Origin: CAZCDS01 sp964497585
Lineage (GTDB): Bacteria; Desulfobacterota; Desulfomonilia; Desulfomonilales; Desulfomonilaceae
NCBI GenBank assembly: GCA_964497585.1
Contig: CAZCDS010000046.1
Span: forward strand, 1 to 51,804
Length of the DNA stretch: 51,804 nucleotides
Direction: 5' to 3'
The notes under the pieces were generated by a model. It did not search any database. It was not told where the DNA came from and saw only the letters and a program-made list of their open reading frames with translations. Each line of letters starts with the position of its first letter. The stretch's first letter is position 1. Position numbers and translations under genes: made by a program. Positions 41,779-49,351 of the stretch are shown here, in pieces.

Positions 41779-42432
41779 ATGGCCAAACGGAAGGTAAACC
41801 CACAGGAAGTTCTCCGAGACCTCCGAGCCGGACTCGGAGACAGCCGGATTATGCACAAGTACAACGTGAACCAGGGCCAGCTTCAACGTCTTATCCGCAA
41901 GATGATGATCGCCGGGTACCTGCCCGAGTCCGAAGTCTTTCAATGGCTTGAATTGACGGACAGACAGTTGTTCTCCGCCTTGCGCGACACCACGCAGAAC
42001 CTCCTCGATGACCTGGACTCACCGGAGGACGAAAATGTACCGGCCACCGATCATCTCCAAGGCGTTACGCTCGTTATCGATGAAGATATGATCAGGTACG
42101 CGGATGAGCCGGTCGCACTTCGCATACAAGAACGTGTGCCGGTCCACACTGTCGGTGATTCGATCTCACGGGGACTGTTGAGGGATCTCGCTGAACAATC
42201 CCTTCGGGTCGCGTCGACCGACGCGAATATGTTCGATGGGGGAAAGGTAAAGACGCTTTCCATCACCGGCGAGTTGATCCGCACCGCGGACCCGATCGTG
42301 TTCAAGGCAAAATGCAGATCGCGCGCAAGACGGGGAGAACGAACAAAATACTACGAGGGAGTTTTCGAGGTCACCCACATCACGGAAGAAAACCTCGACA
42401 AAGTGAGAAGACTCATTGAACGGCTCGCGTGA
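41779..42432 (+). CDS. N-terminal 'DLxxGMxDxxLMxKY' module fused to a PilZ-like domain
   Basis: 217 aa. Residues 1-48 carry the module: 'VNPQEVLRDLRAGLGDSRIM', 'HKYNVNQGQLQRLIRKMMIA', GYL. A linker with 'DDLDSPEDENVPATD' follows. The C-terminal ~100 residues look like a divergent PilZ domain: 'GLLRDLAEQSLRVASTDANM' corresponds to the (D/N)xSxxG element without its Gly, and 'KTLSITGELIRTADPIVFKA' and 'YYEGVFEVTHITEENL' fit the strands. The classic RxxxR c-di-GMP motif is not clear, so c-di-GMP binding is doubtful. It is convergent with a gene whose product has the same N-terminal module. Confidence 0.6.
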   Translation: MAKRKVNPQEVLRDLRAGLGDSRIMHKYNVNQGQLQRLIRKMMIAGYLPESEVFQWLELTDRQLFSALRDTTQNLLDDLDSPEDENVPATDHLQGVTLVIDEDMIRYADEPVALRIQERVPVHTVGDSISRGLLRDLAEQSLRVASTDANMFDGGKVKTLSITGELIRTADPIVFKAKCRSRARRGERTKYYEGVFEVTHITEENLDKVRRLIERLA

Positions 42433-42502
42433 GGTAAGAGTCTTGTGGCAAGCAAGCCCCATAAACAGACTTCCGGACTGCCGACCGGCAACGGAAAGGA
42501 TC

Positions 42503-43081
42503 CTACAATGACTCGTCCCTCCTCCGCGCCGCTTCCAGGAGCAGGTATTCCGCGGGTTTCGCTATCGTGACCTTTGACGGTTTGCCCCAGGGCACGTGCT
42601 GAAACATGCCCCCTTGAAACTGTGCACACCGGTAGAAAGCTTCTTCTCCCTCCCCTCCCTCGCTGACCGCATGGATAACGCTCCCGTTGTTGATGAAAAG
42701 CCGGCACCATTCTCCAGATTCCGAGTGCACAAGGAGAACGGTTCGTTTTCGGTTCATGAGCACCAACTGAAGGTACTCCAGGATATCCACTCCTTCTATC
42801 TGGCCGGTGAAGGCCGGTTGAGGCACCTTTCGCCGAGGACGCCTGCGCTTCTTGCCGTCGGCACGCTTCGCTCGGACGTCGGTCAGAGTTACCGTCTCTT
42901 CCCTGTCGAGATTGCGGGCTTTAATCCAGGTTTGGGTAACCAGTCCCGCTGCCAGCAGTTTCCTGAACAAGCTTTCGAGCCCTTTGGGGGATAATTTGTA
43001 TTTCTTCATTACGGCAGCGTCATCCATCCCGTCCCGAAGATCCTTGACAATGTCTTTGGCGCTGATTTCTCGTTTGGACAT
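42503..43081 (-). CDS. N-terminal 'DLxxGMxDxxLMxKY' module fused to a DUF4388-like domain
   Basis: 192 aa. Residues 1-50 carry the module: 'ISAKDIVKDLRDGMDDAAVM', 'KKYKLSPKGLESLFRKLLAA', GLV. A basic linker ('RAKRADGKKRRRPRRK') follows. The C-terminal ~100 residues match DUF4388 (PATAN-type): 'GQIEGVDILEYLQLVLMNRK', 'TVLLVHSESGEWCRLFINNG', 'SVIHAVSEGGEGEEAFYRCA'. DUF4388 proteins are associated with signalling and surface motility in Deltaproteobacteria and cyanobacteria. The gene converges with the 41779 gene, with only 70 bases between the stops, and the two share a domain, which suggests a functional link. Confidence 0.78.
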   Translation of the reverse strand: MSKREISAKDIVKDLRDGMDDAAVMKKYKLSPKGLESLFRKLLAAGLVTQTWIKARNLDREETVTLTDVRAKRADGKKRRRPRRKVPQPAFTGQIEGVDILEYLQLVLMNRKRTVLLVHSESGEWCRLFINNGSVIHAVSEGGEGEEAFYRCAQFQGGMFQHVPWGKPSKVTIAKPAEYLLLEAARRRDESL

Positions 43082-43751
43082 CTTTGAATAGACTCACGTC
43101 AGGAATGCTGCCGATCAGCCTGTACACAGCCTCACACTTCCAATCATCTTAGCCTATCGACGCGTCACCAGAACAGAGGGTCCTTGCAGGGGTCAACCAT
43201 GGCGACCGATTGCGCGCCCGGTTTTTCTACACCCCCGTGGGTTGAGACACAACGGTACGTTAGGATAAGCTCATCTCGCACCCGCTGTCAACCGCAAGTC
43301 CATTGACTAAGGTTTACAGGGCAGCACCTGTTCTAAGATGAACGTCTCCCGGAAGAGGTCTTGGGCTGAATCGTCTCCTGCACGAGGCAAAGGAGATGCC
43401 GTTGAAACCATGCGTTGGGATCCGTCGTCCTCGATGAGCAGCGGAGAACTCTCGAAATTGACACCATTGATCCCTTTGGCTATGGTGTGTGGATAAACTC
43501 CCTTTTTCTGAACGGGGCGGCGGCAGCGCGGGTATCGTCTGTGCCCGCCCTCCCATTATTACCGGATATCGGCTTACTTGACATCGTCTCCCGGTCGATA
43601 CGACCGGCGAACAGGTGCCCGGCACGTGGGCAGCATGCACAGCCTTCCCATATGTCCTGGGCACGCCGTCCCTGCAACCGTATTCTGGATTCCGAGACAT
43701 TCTGCCTGAAGTATTTGAGGCTGCAAACATGACGACGCGAGGAAGATGGTT
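43082..43751. other. Intergenic region
   Basis: About 670 bases without a recognised gene. A plus-strand frame (43415-43732) starts 'GSVVLDEQRRTLEIDTIDPF' and could be a decayed fragment; I do not assign it. Confidence 0.35.
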
Positions 43752-44363
43752 ATGAGTACAACGGCACTGTCACCAGCGCATGCGATTCAGTACCTCAAGG
43801 AAGGGAACAGACGTTTTGTGCAAGGCAGTCCTCTTAACCTGAATCAGGACGAGACAAGAAGGAGGAGTACCCATTCGCAAGGGCAGAGCCCTTTCTGCGC
43901 CATTCTGACCTGCTCCGATTCCAGGGTCCCCGTGGAACTTGTGTTTGATCAGGGCATAGGCGACATCTTCGTGATCCGGGTTGCCGGGAACGTGGTGGGG
44001 ACAAATGAACTCGGATCAATAGAATATGCCGTAGAGCACCTAGGTACTCCTCTGGTAGTGGTGTTGGCCCACACGAATTGTGGCGCGGTGACCGCGGTTT
44101 GTGACCAGGGTCTGCTTCCAGGAAATCTGCGTGACATATCGGCCAAAATACTTCTTGCCGTTGAGGAGGCCAAGAGAACCCATACGGGGTTGACAAAGGA
44201 TGAGCTCGTCCAGAAAGCAGTAGAGTGCAATTTGTGGAAATCCGTCGATGACATCCTCGGCTCCTCTCCTCCAATCAGATGGAATGTCGAGAACGGCTCT
44301 GTTGTGCTGGCTGGTGCGCTCTACGACATCCGCTCGGGAGAAGTGTCCTGGTTGGAAAGGTAA
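43752..44363 (+). CDS. Beta-class carbonic anhydrase
   Basis: 203 aa from ATG 43752; GAGGAAG is at the right spacing for this start rather than ATG 43746. Zinc and active-site residues are in place: 'LTCSDSRVPVE' gives Cys54, Asp56 and Arg58; 'LAHTNCGAV' gives His107 and Cys110. 'DIFVIRVAGNVVGTNELGSI' and 'EYAVEHLGTPLVVV' are the usual beta-CA core. No signal peptide, so cytoplasmic. It interconverts CO2 and bicarbonate, supporting carboxylation or acetogenic/sulfidogenic carbon flow. Apparently monocistronic. Confidence 0.95.
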   Translation: MSTTALSPAHAIQYLKEGNRRFVQGSPLNLNQDETRRRSTHSQGQSPFCAILTCSDSRVPVELVFDQGIGDIFVIRVAGNVVGTNELGSIEYAVEHLGTPLVVVLAHTNCGAVTAVCDQGLLPGNLRDISAKILLAVEEAKRTHTGLTKDELVQKAVECNLWKSVDDILGSSPPIRWNVENGSVVLAGALYDIRSGEVSWLER

Positions 44364-44549
44364 TCTGAGTAACAGGAACCCGCGCTCGTCCTGTCCTTGT
44401 CCTTGCGGGGGCGGAGAATGGCTCGCGGCCCTCTTGCACGCCGTCCCAAGGTCCGAGGGTCGGAGTGAGGAAGACCCTTACCTGGCCTGATGCGCACCGA
44501 CATGGGCATACAACAACCGAGTCGATAATTCCGAACCAGGAGGATGACC

Positions 44550-45332
44550 ATGAACTGGCAAGCGGCAGCGGAATTTCTCGCGACCAACCTGCGATTGAGA
44601 TCCTTTCCGATCGGCGTCAAGTTCCTCAAGGACACCTCGTCCTTTCCGGAAAAGACCCGACGGCCTTCCGAAGCCATGCAGAAGCGGATCACCATCTGCC
44701 AGGGAGTCACCCTCGCGCGGATTTACGGGTGGACCGTGGGACTGGCCAAGCAGGATCTGATCTGCGTTCCCGCCATGATCGCGTTCGGATTCACAAAGGC
44801 GTCAAAGCAGACGGACACCCTGGGCAAGCTCTTTTGCAAAATCGGCTTCTCTGCGGATGACGAGTCAGGGCAGACCGAGAGCGGCTCCATGAGCCTGCTC
44901 GATTCGGGAGAGCGCGGGGCGATCTGCCTGGCTCCGCTCTCCAAGGGCCTCTTCGATCCCGACACGGTGGTGGTCTACGGCAATCCCGCGCAGGTAATGC
45001 GCATGATCCAGGCTTCCGTATTCAGCGGTGGCACTCGCATTCCAGGGAATTTCGGTGGCAAGGTCGAATGCACCGAATACCTGATAGCGCCCTTTAAAAA
45101 CGGTGCCCCGAGAGTGGCCATACCGGGAAACGGGGACCGGATCTTCTCGATGACACAGGATGACGAGATGGCCTACTCCTTTCCGGGGCACTTCACGGAG
45201 AAGCTCATACAGGGTCTCCAGGAAGCTGGCAAGAGGATCGGCGCTCGCTACCCCGTCACCTTCTACCAGAATTTCCAGCCGGAATTCCCCAAGATCTACA
45301 AAACCATCGGCGACGAGGTAGGCGCTTTTTGA
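44550..45332 (+). CDS. DUF169-family protein
   Basis: 260 aa from ATG 44550, seven bases after AGGAGG (ATG 44544 is too close to the site). DUF169 features: 'FPIGVKFLKDTSSFPEKTRR', 'ICQGVTLARIYGWTVGLAKQ', 'DLICVPAMIAFGF', 'VVVYGNPAQVMRMIQASVF', 'GKVECTEYLIAPFKNGAPRV' and 'AIPGNGDRIFSMTQDDEMAY'. The family is common in anaerobes and methanogens, of unknown function; several conserved Cys in the set suggest a metal or thiol role. The protein is cytoplasmic and stands alone. Confidence 0.88.
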   Translation: MNWQAAAEFLATNLRLRSFPIGVKFLKDTSSFPEKTRRPSEAMQKRITICQGVTLARIYGWTVGLAKQDLICVPAMIAFGFTKASKQTDTLGKLFCKIGFSADDESGQTESGSMSLLDSGERGAICLAPLSKGLFDPDTVVVYGNPAQVMRMIQASVFSGGTRIPGNFGGKVECTEYLIAPFKNGAPRVAIPGNGDRIFSMTQDDEMAYSFPGHFTEKLIQGLQEAGKRIGARYPVTFYQNFQPEFPKIYKTIGDEVGAF

Positions 45333-45820
45333 ACGAAACAAAGAAAACAAGAACCATGTGACAAGGAATCAGCCTCAAGGCAAACGGTTCGTTGAGAAAC
45401 AGCTACGACCAAGGCATAAGGAGACCGGGAGGTGACCTTGAATTCTCGATCCTGTGACGTCTTGGTCGGGAAAATGTCTTCCTGCTTTTGCGGTTCAATG
45501 ATTCCGCGTGAGGGCCTTGCTGCGGTGAAACCCTCTCTGGCGAATGCCTCGTGGGGTTGGTTCTTCTCATTCCGTGGGGAGGTTAGCTTGATTACCCTAT
45601 AAGTGCTCATTCTGATAGCCCTTGACCTTGTCGCGACCTTGTGTAATGATAGCCTCCTTCATCGGGGACCAAGCCGCTCCTCGGTCGCCAGGCTTCGGAC
45701 CCACAGGACTGCACGGTCACCAAGGCTGATCCAATTTTGGGAATCCGACGGGGTAATGTCATCCGTCCGCCGAGGGTTGGTCTGAGAATCCCCCCGCGGC
45801 ATTGGGTTTATGTGCTTGGA
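45333..45820. other. Intergenic region
   Basis: About 490 bases with no recognised gene or strong hairpin. In-frame upstream codons of the next gene (from 45737) lack a ribosome binding site. Confidence 0.35.
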
Positions 45821-45832
45821 AGGAGGTTCCCC

Positions 45833-47218
45833 TTGGAATTCGTCGTCAGGATGAAAAGGGCCGCTTTTGAGCAGTCCGTACGATCGGTCCTCGGACTGTT
45901 GGCCGGCGGCGGAGGCGGCGTGTTGGAGCGTATCAGTTCCGTTGCCTCCCGGGTCGCCCTGCCCGCGATCTCCCACCCGATCCTCAGAGCTGCCGTAGAC
46001 AGCATTATCGACGGCGACGACGGTCAGGCCATGCCGTTGCTTCGCAGACTTACCACCGACCTTTCCCCCCATTCCCGGAACAGGCTTGTCAAAACGCTCA
46101 TCGTCAACGGAATGGTGGACGCTCCCCGGCGGCGAGGCGAGTTCGCGCAGAAGCACGGTTTTGATCCGCCCTTCACCATACTCATCAGCCCCACGACCCG
46201 GTGCAATCTGCGGTGCGAGGGCTGCTACGCGGGTGGATTCGACCAAGAAAAGGACCTTTCCTACGAAGTTCTGGAGAAGGTCCTTGAGGAAGTCCGCTCC
46301 ATGGGCGCCCTGTACGTGGGATTCAGCGGCGGTGAGCCTCTCCTTCGCAAAGATGACCTGTTCCGGTTAATGGCCGCGTACGACGACCTCTTCTTCATCT
46401 TCTATACCAACGGGATCCTGATGACGGAATCGGACGCGGACGAGCTGCACAGGCTGGGAAACGTAGCTCCCATATTCAGCCTCGAGGGTTTCGAGGGGTC
46501 CACGGACGCCCGCCGCGGGAGAGGCACATTCCAGAGGGTCATGGAGAAAATGGACATGCTCAGGGGGAGAGGCGCCCCCTTTGGAACCTCCATGACCGTT
46601 ACAAGCCGCAACGTCGAGGAAGTGACAAGCCTTGAGCTGTTCGGCGAATTGTACCGAAGAGGCGCCATGGTCAGTTGGCTCTTTCTCTACATGCCTGTGG
46701 GACGGGAACCGGATGTGTCGCTCATGCCCAGCCCCCAGCAGAGAGAACAGCTTCGGCAGGGAGCCGCGAGACTTCGTGCGCGATATCCCATCTTCGTGAT
46801 GGAGCCCTGGGGTGACGCGCCCTGGGCAGGCGGATGCATCGGCGCGGGACGGGTCGTGTACCATATAAACGCCAACGGCGATGTGGAACCTTGTGTGTTC
46901 GCTCACTACGCGATGCACAACGTTCACGAGTCGTCACTGACCGAAGCGCTGAGCAGCGACTTCTTCAAGGCATTTCGCGCCTGGAGGCCCGACACGGGAA
47001 ACCCGCTCACCCCATGTATTATCATCGACTATCCGGAACAGTTCCGAAAACTTGTTCATACGCACGGGCCTTACGCCACCCGCTCCGGGTCCGACTCGAT
47101 CCTCAAGGGGGTCGGTAGAGATCTCGACCGGTACGGAGAAGGCATTCGAGCTCTTCACGCGAAGACATGGGAGAAAATCAGAGATGACTACCACGTCATG
47201 TGGGGTGGGAAGATCTGA
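45833..47218 (+). CDS. Radical SAM protein with SPASM-like C-terminus
   Basis: 461 aa from TTG 45833, which has a strong GGAAGGAGGT at good spacing; ATG 45851 is too far from it. The N-terminal ~115 residues are helical with no family recognised ('VLGLLAGGGGGVLERISSVA'). The radical SAM core begins 'SPTTRCNLRCEGCYAGGF' (Cys 124, 128 and 131), then 'GALYVGFSGGEPLLRKDDLF', 'FIFYTNGILMTESDADELHR' and 'PIFSLEGFEGSTDARRGRGT'. The C-terminal part has Cys in 'WAGGCIGAG', 'NANGDVEPCVFAHYA' and 'LTPCIIIDYPEQ', a SPASM or twitch-like set. Such proteins modify peptides or cofactors. No precursor peptide gene was found beside it. Confidence 0.85.
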   Translation: MEFVVRMKRAAFEQSVRSVLGLLAGGGGGVLERISSVASRVALPAISHPILRAAVDSIIDGDDGQAMPLLRRLTTDLSPHSRNRLVKTLIVNGMVDAPRRRGEFAQKHGFDPPFTILISPTTRCNLRCEGCYAGGFDQEKDLSYEVLEKVLEEVRSMGALYVGFSGGEPLLRKDDLFRLMAAYDDLFFIFYTNGILMTESDADELHRLGNVAPIFSLEGFEGSTDARRGRGTFQRVMEKMDMLRGRGAPFGTSMTVTSRNVEEVTSLELFGELYRRGAMVSWLFLYMPVGREPDVSLMPSPQQREQLRQGAARLRARYPIFVMEPWGDAPWAGGCIGAGRVVYHINANGDVEPCVFAHYAMHNVHESSLTEALSSDFFKAFRAWRPDTGNPLTPCIIIDYPEQFRKLVHTHGPYATRSGSDSILKGVGRDLDRYGEGIRALHAKTWEKIRDDYHVMWGGKI

Positions 47219-47345
47219 TTGCCGAGTGCGCCGCTTCATGCCAATGCCTCTTCAAACGAGCAATAGTCTCCCCGGCCGCATCCTGGTGGGAGCCTTGCGA
47301 CGTGTCCCGGACAATGATTTTCTCAGTCGTGGGTATATTAGCGCT

Positions 47346-47882
47346 TCAGCTCCCACTCCCCGAGACAAGGACCTCCTCTGCATCGGGAAGCGGCTTACAA
47401 TGCCTGGCAACCCAATCGCTGCACTCCTCAAGACTCGCCGGCCCGAAGGCCTTCGTGTAGATCATGGGAAAGAGCGTTCCCTCGGGAACGATACCGCACG
47501 CGATAAACGGTTCCTCTTCCATGCCGACCAGCCTTATGACCATATGCCGGGCGTCCTGCAGCCGAGGGGCTTCCTCCACGGTAACCGAGCAAACTTGAGC
47601 ATTGTTGACATAAATCGTAACCTTGTCGTGGTGAGGGTCCAGAATCGGTATTCGACCCCACCAGGGCACCAACATTTGAAGGCAATGCATGATATCTGTA
47701 CCGGGTCTCATCGATTCTTCTATGAAGACCTGGGCTTCTTCCGGATCGACAAAGTATACGATGCCATCCCCGGGATACCACTTGGTGATATTGGCTTGGA
47801 GGCACGTGTTTGCCAGGAAGCCTTCAATCGATACATCTATCACCTTACCTCTGCGCTTCGCCGCAGCTTTGACGTAGTACAC
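47346..47882 (-). CDS. Uncharacterised protein, orphan cluster gene 3
   Basis: 178 aa from GTG 47882, preceded by AAAGGAGGTG at ideal spacing. No signal peptide or membrane helix. Segments include 'VIDVSIEGFLANTCLQANIT', 'GDGIVYFVDPEEAQVFIEES', 'HHDKVTIYVNNAQVCSVTVE' and 'EPFIACGIVPEGTLFPMIYT'. Mixed alpha/beta with five Cys. I recognise no family. It lies downstream of two other small genes on the same strand (48000 and 48541) with similarly strong ribosome binding sites, probably one transcript. Confidence 0.6.
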   Translation of the reverse strand: MYYVKAAAKRRGKVIDVSIEGFLANTCLQANITKWYPGDGIVYFVDPEEAQVFIEESMRPGTDIMHCLQMLVPWWGRIPILDPHHDKVTIYVNNAQVCSVTVEEAPRLQDARHMVIRLVGMEEEPFIACGIVPEGTLFPMIYTKAFGPASLEECSDWVARHCKPLPDAEEVLVSGSGS

Positions 47883-47999
47883 AGGACACCTCCTTTTTTC
47901 GAGGACATCCGAATGCGGTGAGTGTGATGGTGAATAAAGACCAGTCCGGAGCCGGTTGAGAACGGCAAGACCGCGCAGGGACGATCATTGCAGGGCTCG

Positions 48000-48350
48000 T
48001 TACTCCGGCTCAATCTCGGGTGCCAGAAAGGTTATGAGATACTCCTTGTCCACCGCTCCGCCAATGACCGGTCGTAATGTGACGGTGCAGGAGCCTCCAT
48101 CCATAACATAGAAGAACGCGCTCCTTTGGCCCGATCCCGGCATTCTGAGGTCGGAAGTGATGACGACGCCGATCTTCTGGAGCTTGTCATTCTCGAGGGA
48201 TACCTCGATATCCTCCACGATCGAAGACGGAGTCAGGGGAAAGTTGATGTAGCACTGGACCACGTCCCCGATGTTCACCGGGTAGCTCCGGGGATGAGAG
48301 TCTTTGTCAATCCGAACCGGGAACAATCGCCCCTTCTTCTGCTCAGGCAT
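48000..48350 (-). CDS. Uncharacterised small beta-rich protein, orphan cluster gene 2
   Basis: 116 aa; AAAGGAGGATCCC stands before the ATG. Sequence: 'VNIGDVVQCYINFPLTPSSI', 'VEDIEVSLENDKLQKIGVVI', 'SAFFYVMDGGSCTVTLRPVI', 'YLITFLAPEIEPE'. It is predicted as a single Ig-like beta sandwich. Chagasin-like inhibitors have a comparable layout, but their key loops are not convincingly present, so this is not claimed. No signal peptide, so a cytoplasmic location is likely. Confidence 0.6.
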   Translation of the reverse strand: MPEQKKGRLFPVRIDKDSHPRSYPVNIGDVVQCYINFPLTPSSIVEDIEVSLENDKLQKIGVVITSDLRMPGSGQRSAFFYVMDGGSCTVTLRPVIGGAVDKEYLITFLAPEIEPE

Positions 48351-48540
48351 GGGATCCTCCTTTTCCTTTCGGTTCTTCCGGTCTTTGTCCGCGCGACGAA
48401 GCGCCCCAATCGGTACAAGCCGCGATAATCCCCCTGCGAAGAGTCCGCAAGGCGCTGCCGCGTTCAGCGATAGATTCGGGTATCAATCGCTCTGTTGCCA
48501 AGCGTGTCCCCCCTTCAGCCTCATTTCGACTCCAAGCCGG

Positions 48541-48741
48541 TCATTCGTCCTCGCGGCCGTGAAGGGTCTCTTGCACCAGCCGGGAGCCCCGTTCAGCCAT
48601 GTCAATGGCTCTCTTCAGGGCGACAGTTTCGGTGCTGAGCCTACTTTCCAGGGGTTCCAGAAGCAGTCTCATGGAGTCGAGGAGGCTCTTCAAATGAAGC
48701 ATCACCTCTGCGTCGACGGTGACTTGATCTTTCTTAGCCAT
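48541..48741 (-). CDS. Small coiled-coil protein, orphan cluster gene 1
   Basis: 66 aa from ATG 48741 (TTG 48747 is two codons earlier); GAGGAAC lies upstream. It is one long amphipathic helix: 'EVMLHLKSLLDSMRLLLEPL' and 'ETVALKRAIDMAERGSRLVQ' show heptad Leu spacing. It probably oligomerises. The function is unknown. It is the first gene of a three-gene minus-strand set with 48000-48350 and 47346-47882. Confidence 0.5.
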   Translation of the reverse strand: MAKKDQVTVDAEVMLHLKSLLDSMRLLLEPLESRLSTETVALKRAIDMAERGSRLVQETLHGREDE

Positions 48742-49351
48742 GTTCAAGGTTCCTCAGTTTCGGGGGCTTAAGGACGCTTTAACGCAGCCGATCATCATCG
48801 GTGCGGCATGGCGGGGTGGCTCGGAGATACTCGTGCCGGCCCTCCGACCGATCACAGAGTGAGCGGGGGGCCGGTCTGCATTTCGGCAGTCTCACTCACT
48901 GTGCATCATTGCTGACGAGTCCGGTCTTGTCAAGGTAGAATTAAGGGCTATATTTGACCCTATAATATTACCCTTTAAATGGGGACGGCCCACCCCGAGT
49001 CAGGCTCAGCCTTACTGCTCCAAGCTGCAATCCCGGACAACCGCGAGAGTTCGAACGAAAATGTTTCTCTCAAGAGCCTGCACGGAAGAACCAACCATGA
49101 TGTCCGGCCGAATCCCCCTTTGCCGCCAACACCGTTACAGTCGGAGCGGGAGTGTGTCGCTCCTGCCGCCCAAGGTGGTAACTGCGCGGGATTCAGAAGA
49201 AAGGCCATCCTCACGGCTTTTTGCCTTGACTTCTTTTCTCGGATCGACTTTCTAGAGAGGATTGCCGGGGCGCGACCCGGTCGCTACCTGGACGGAGGGG
49301 TCCAGTCCCGGAGGAGCCCCGATCCGTGCACGGACTGAGGAGGCAACGTTG
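48742..49351. other. Divergent spacer between the orphan cluster and tex
   Basis: An AT-rich island at 48927-48977 contains TTGTCA (48927-48932), a 16-base spacer and TATATT (48949-48954), which could be a plus-strand promoter with a long leader. An interrupted inverted repeat (TTAAGGG ... CCCTTTAA) spans the same island. Nothing else was recognised. Confidence 0.4.

Noticed and set aside
41603..41797. 64-codon frame overlapping the PilZ-like gene start
   Set aside because: Polar, unassignable, with a poor start context; overlap without an ATGA-type coupling signal.
43415..43732. Plus-strand 105-codon frame before the carbonic anhydrase
   Set aside because: The first 30 residues look protein-like but the remainder is Arg/Cys/Pro-rich noise; no ribosome binding site.
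48000..48350. Chagasin-like cysteine protease inhibitor
   Set aside because: The beta-rich layout and an 'LRPV' segment are reminiscent, but the NPTTG and GGxG loops are not convincingly present and there is no signal peptide.
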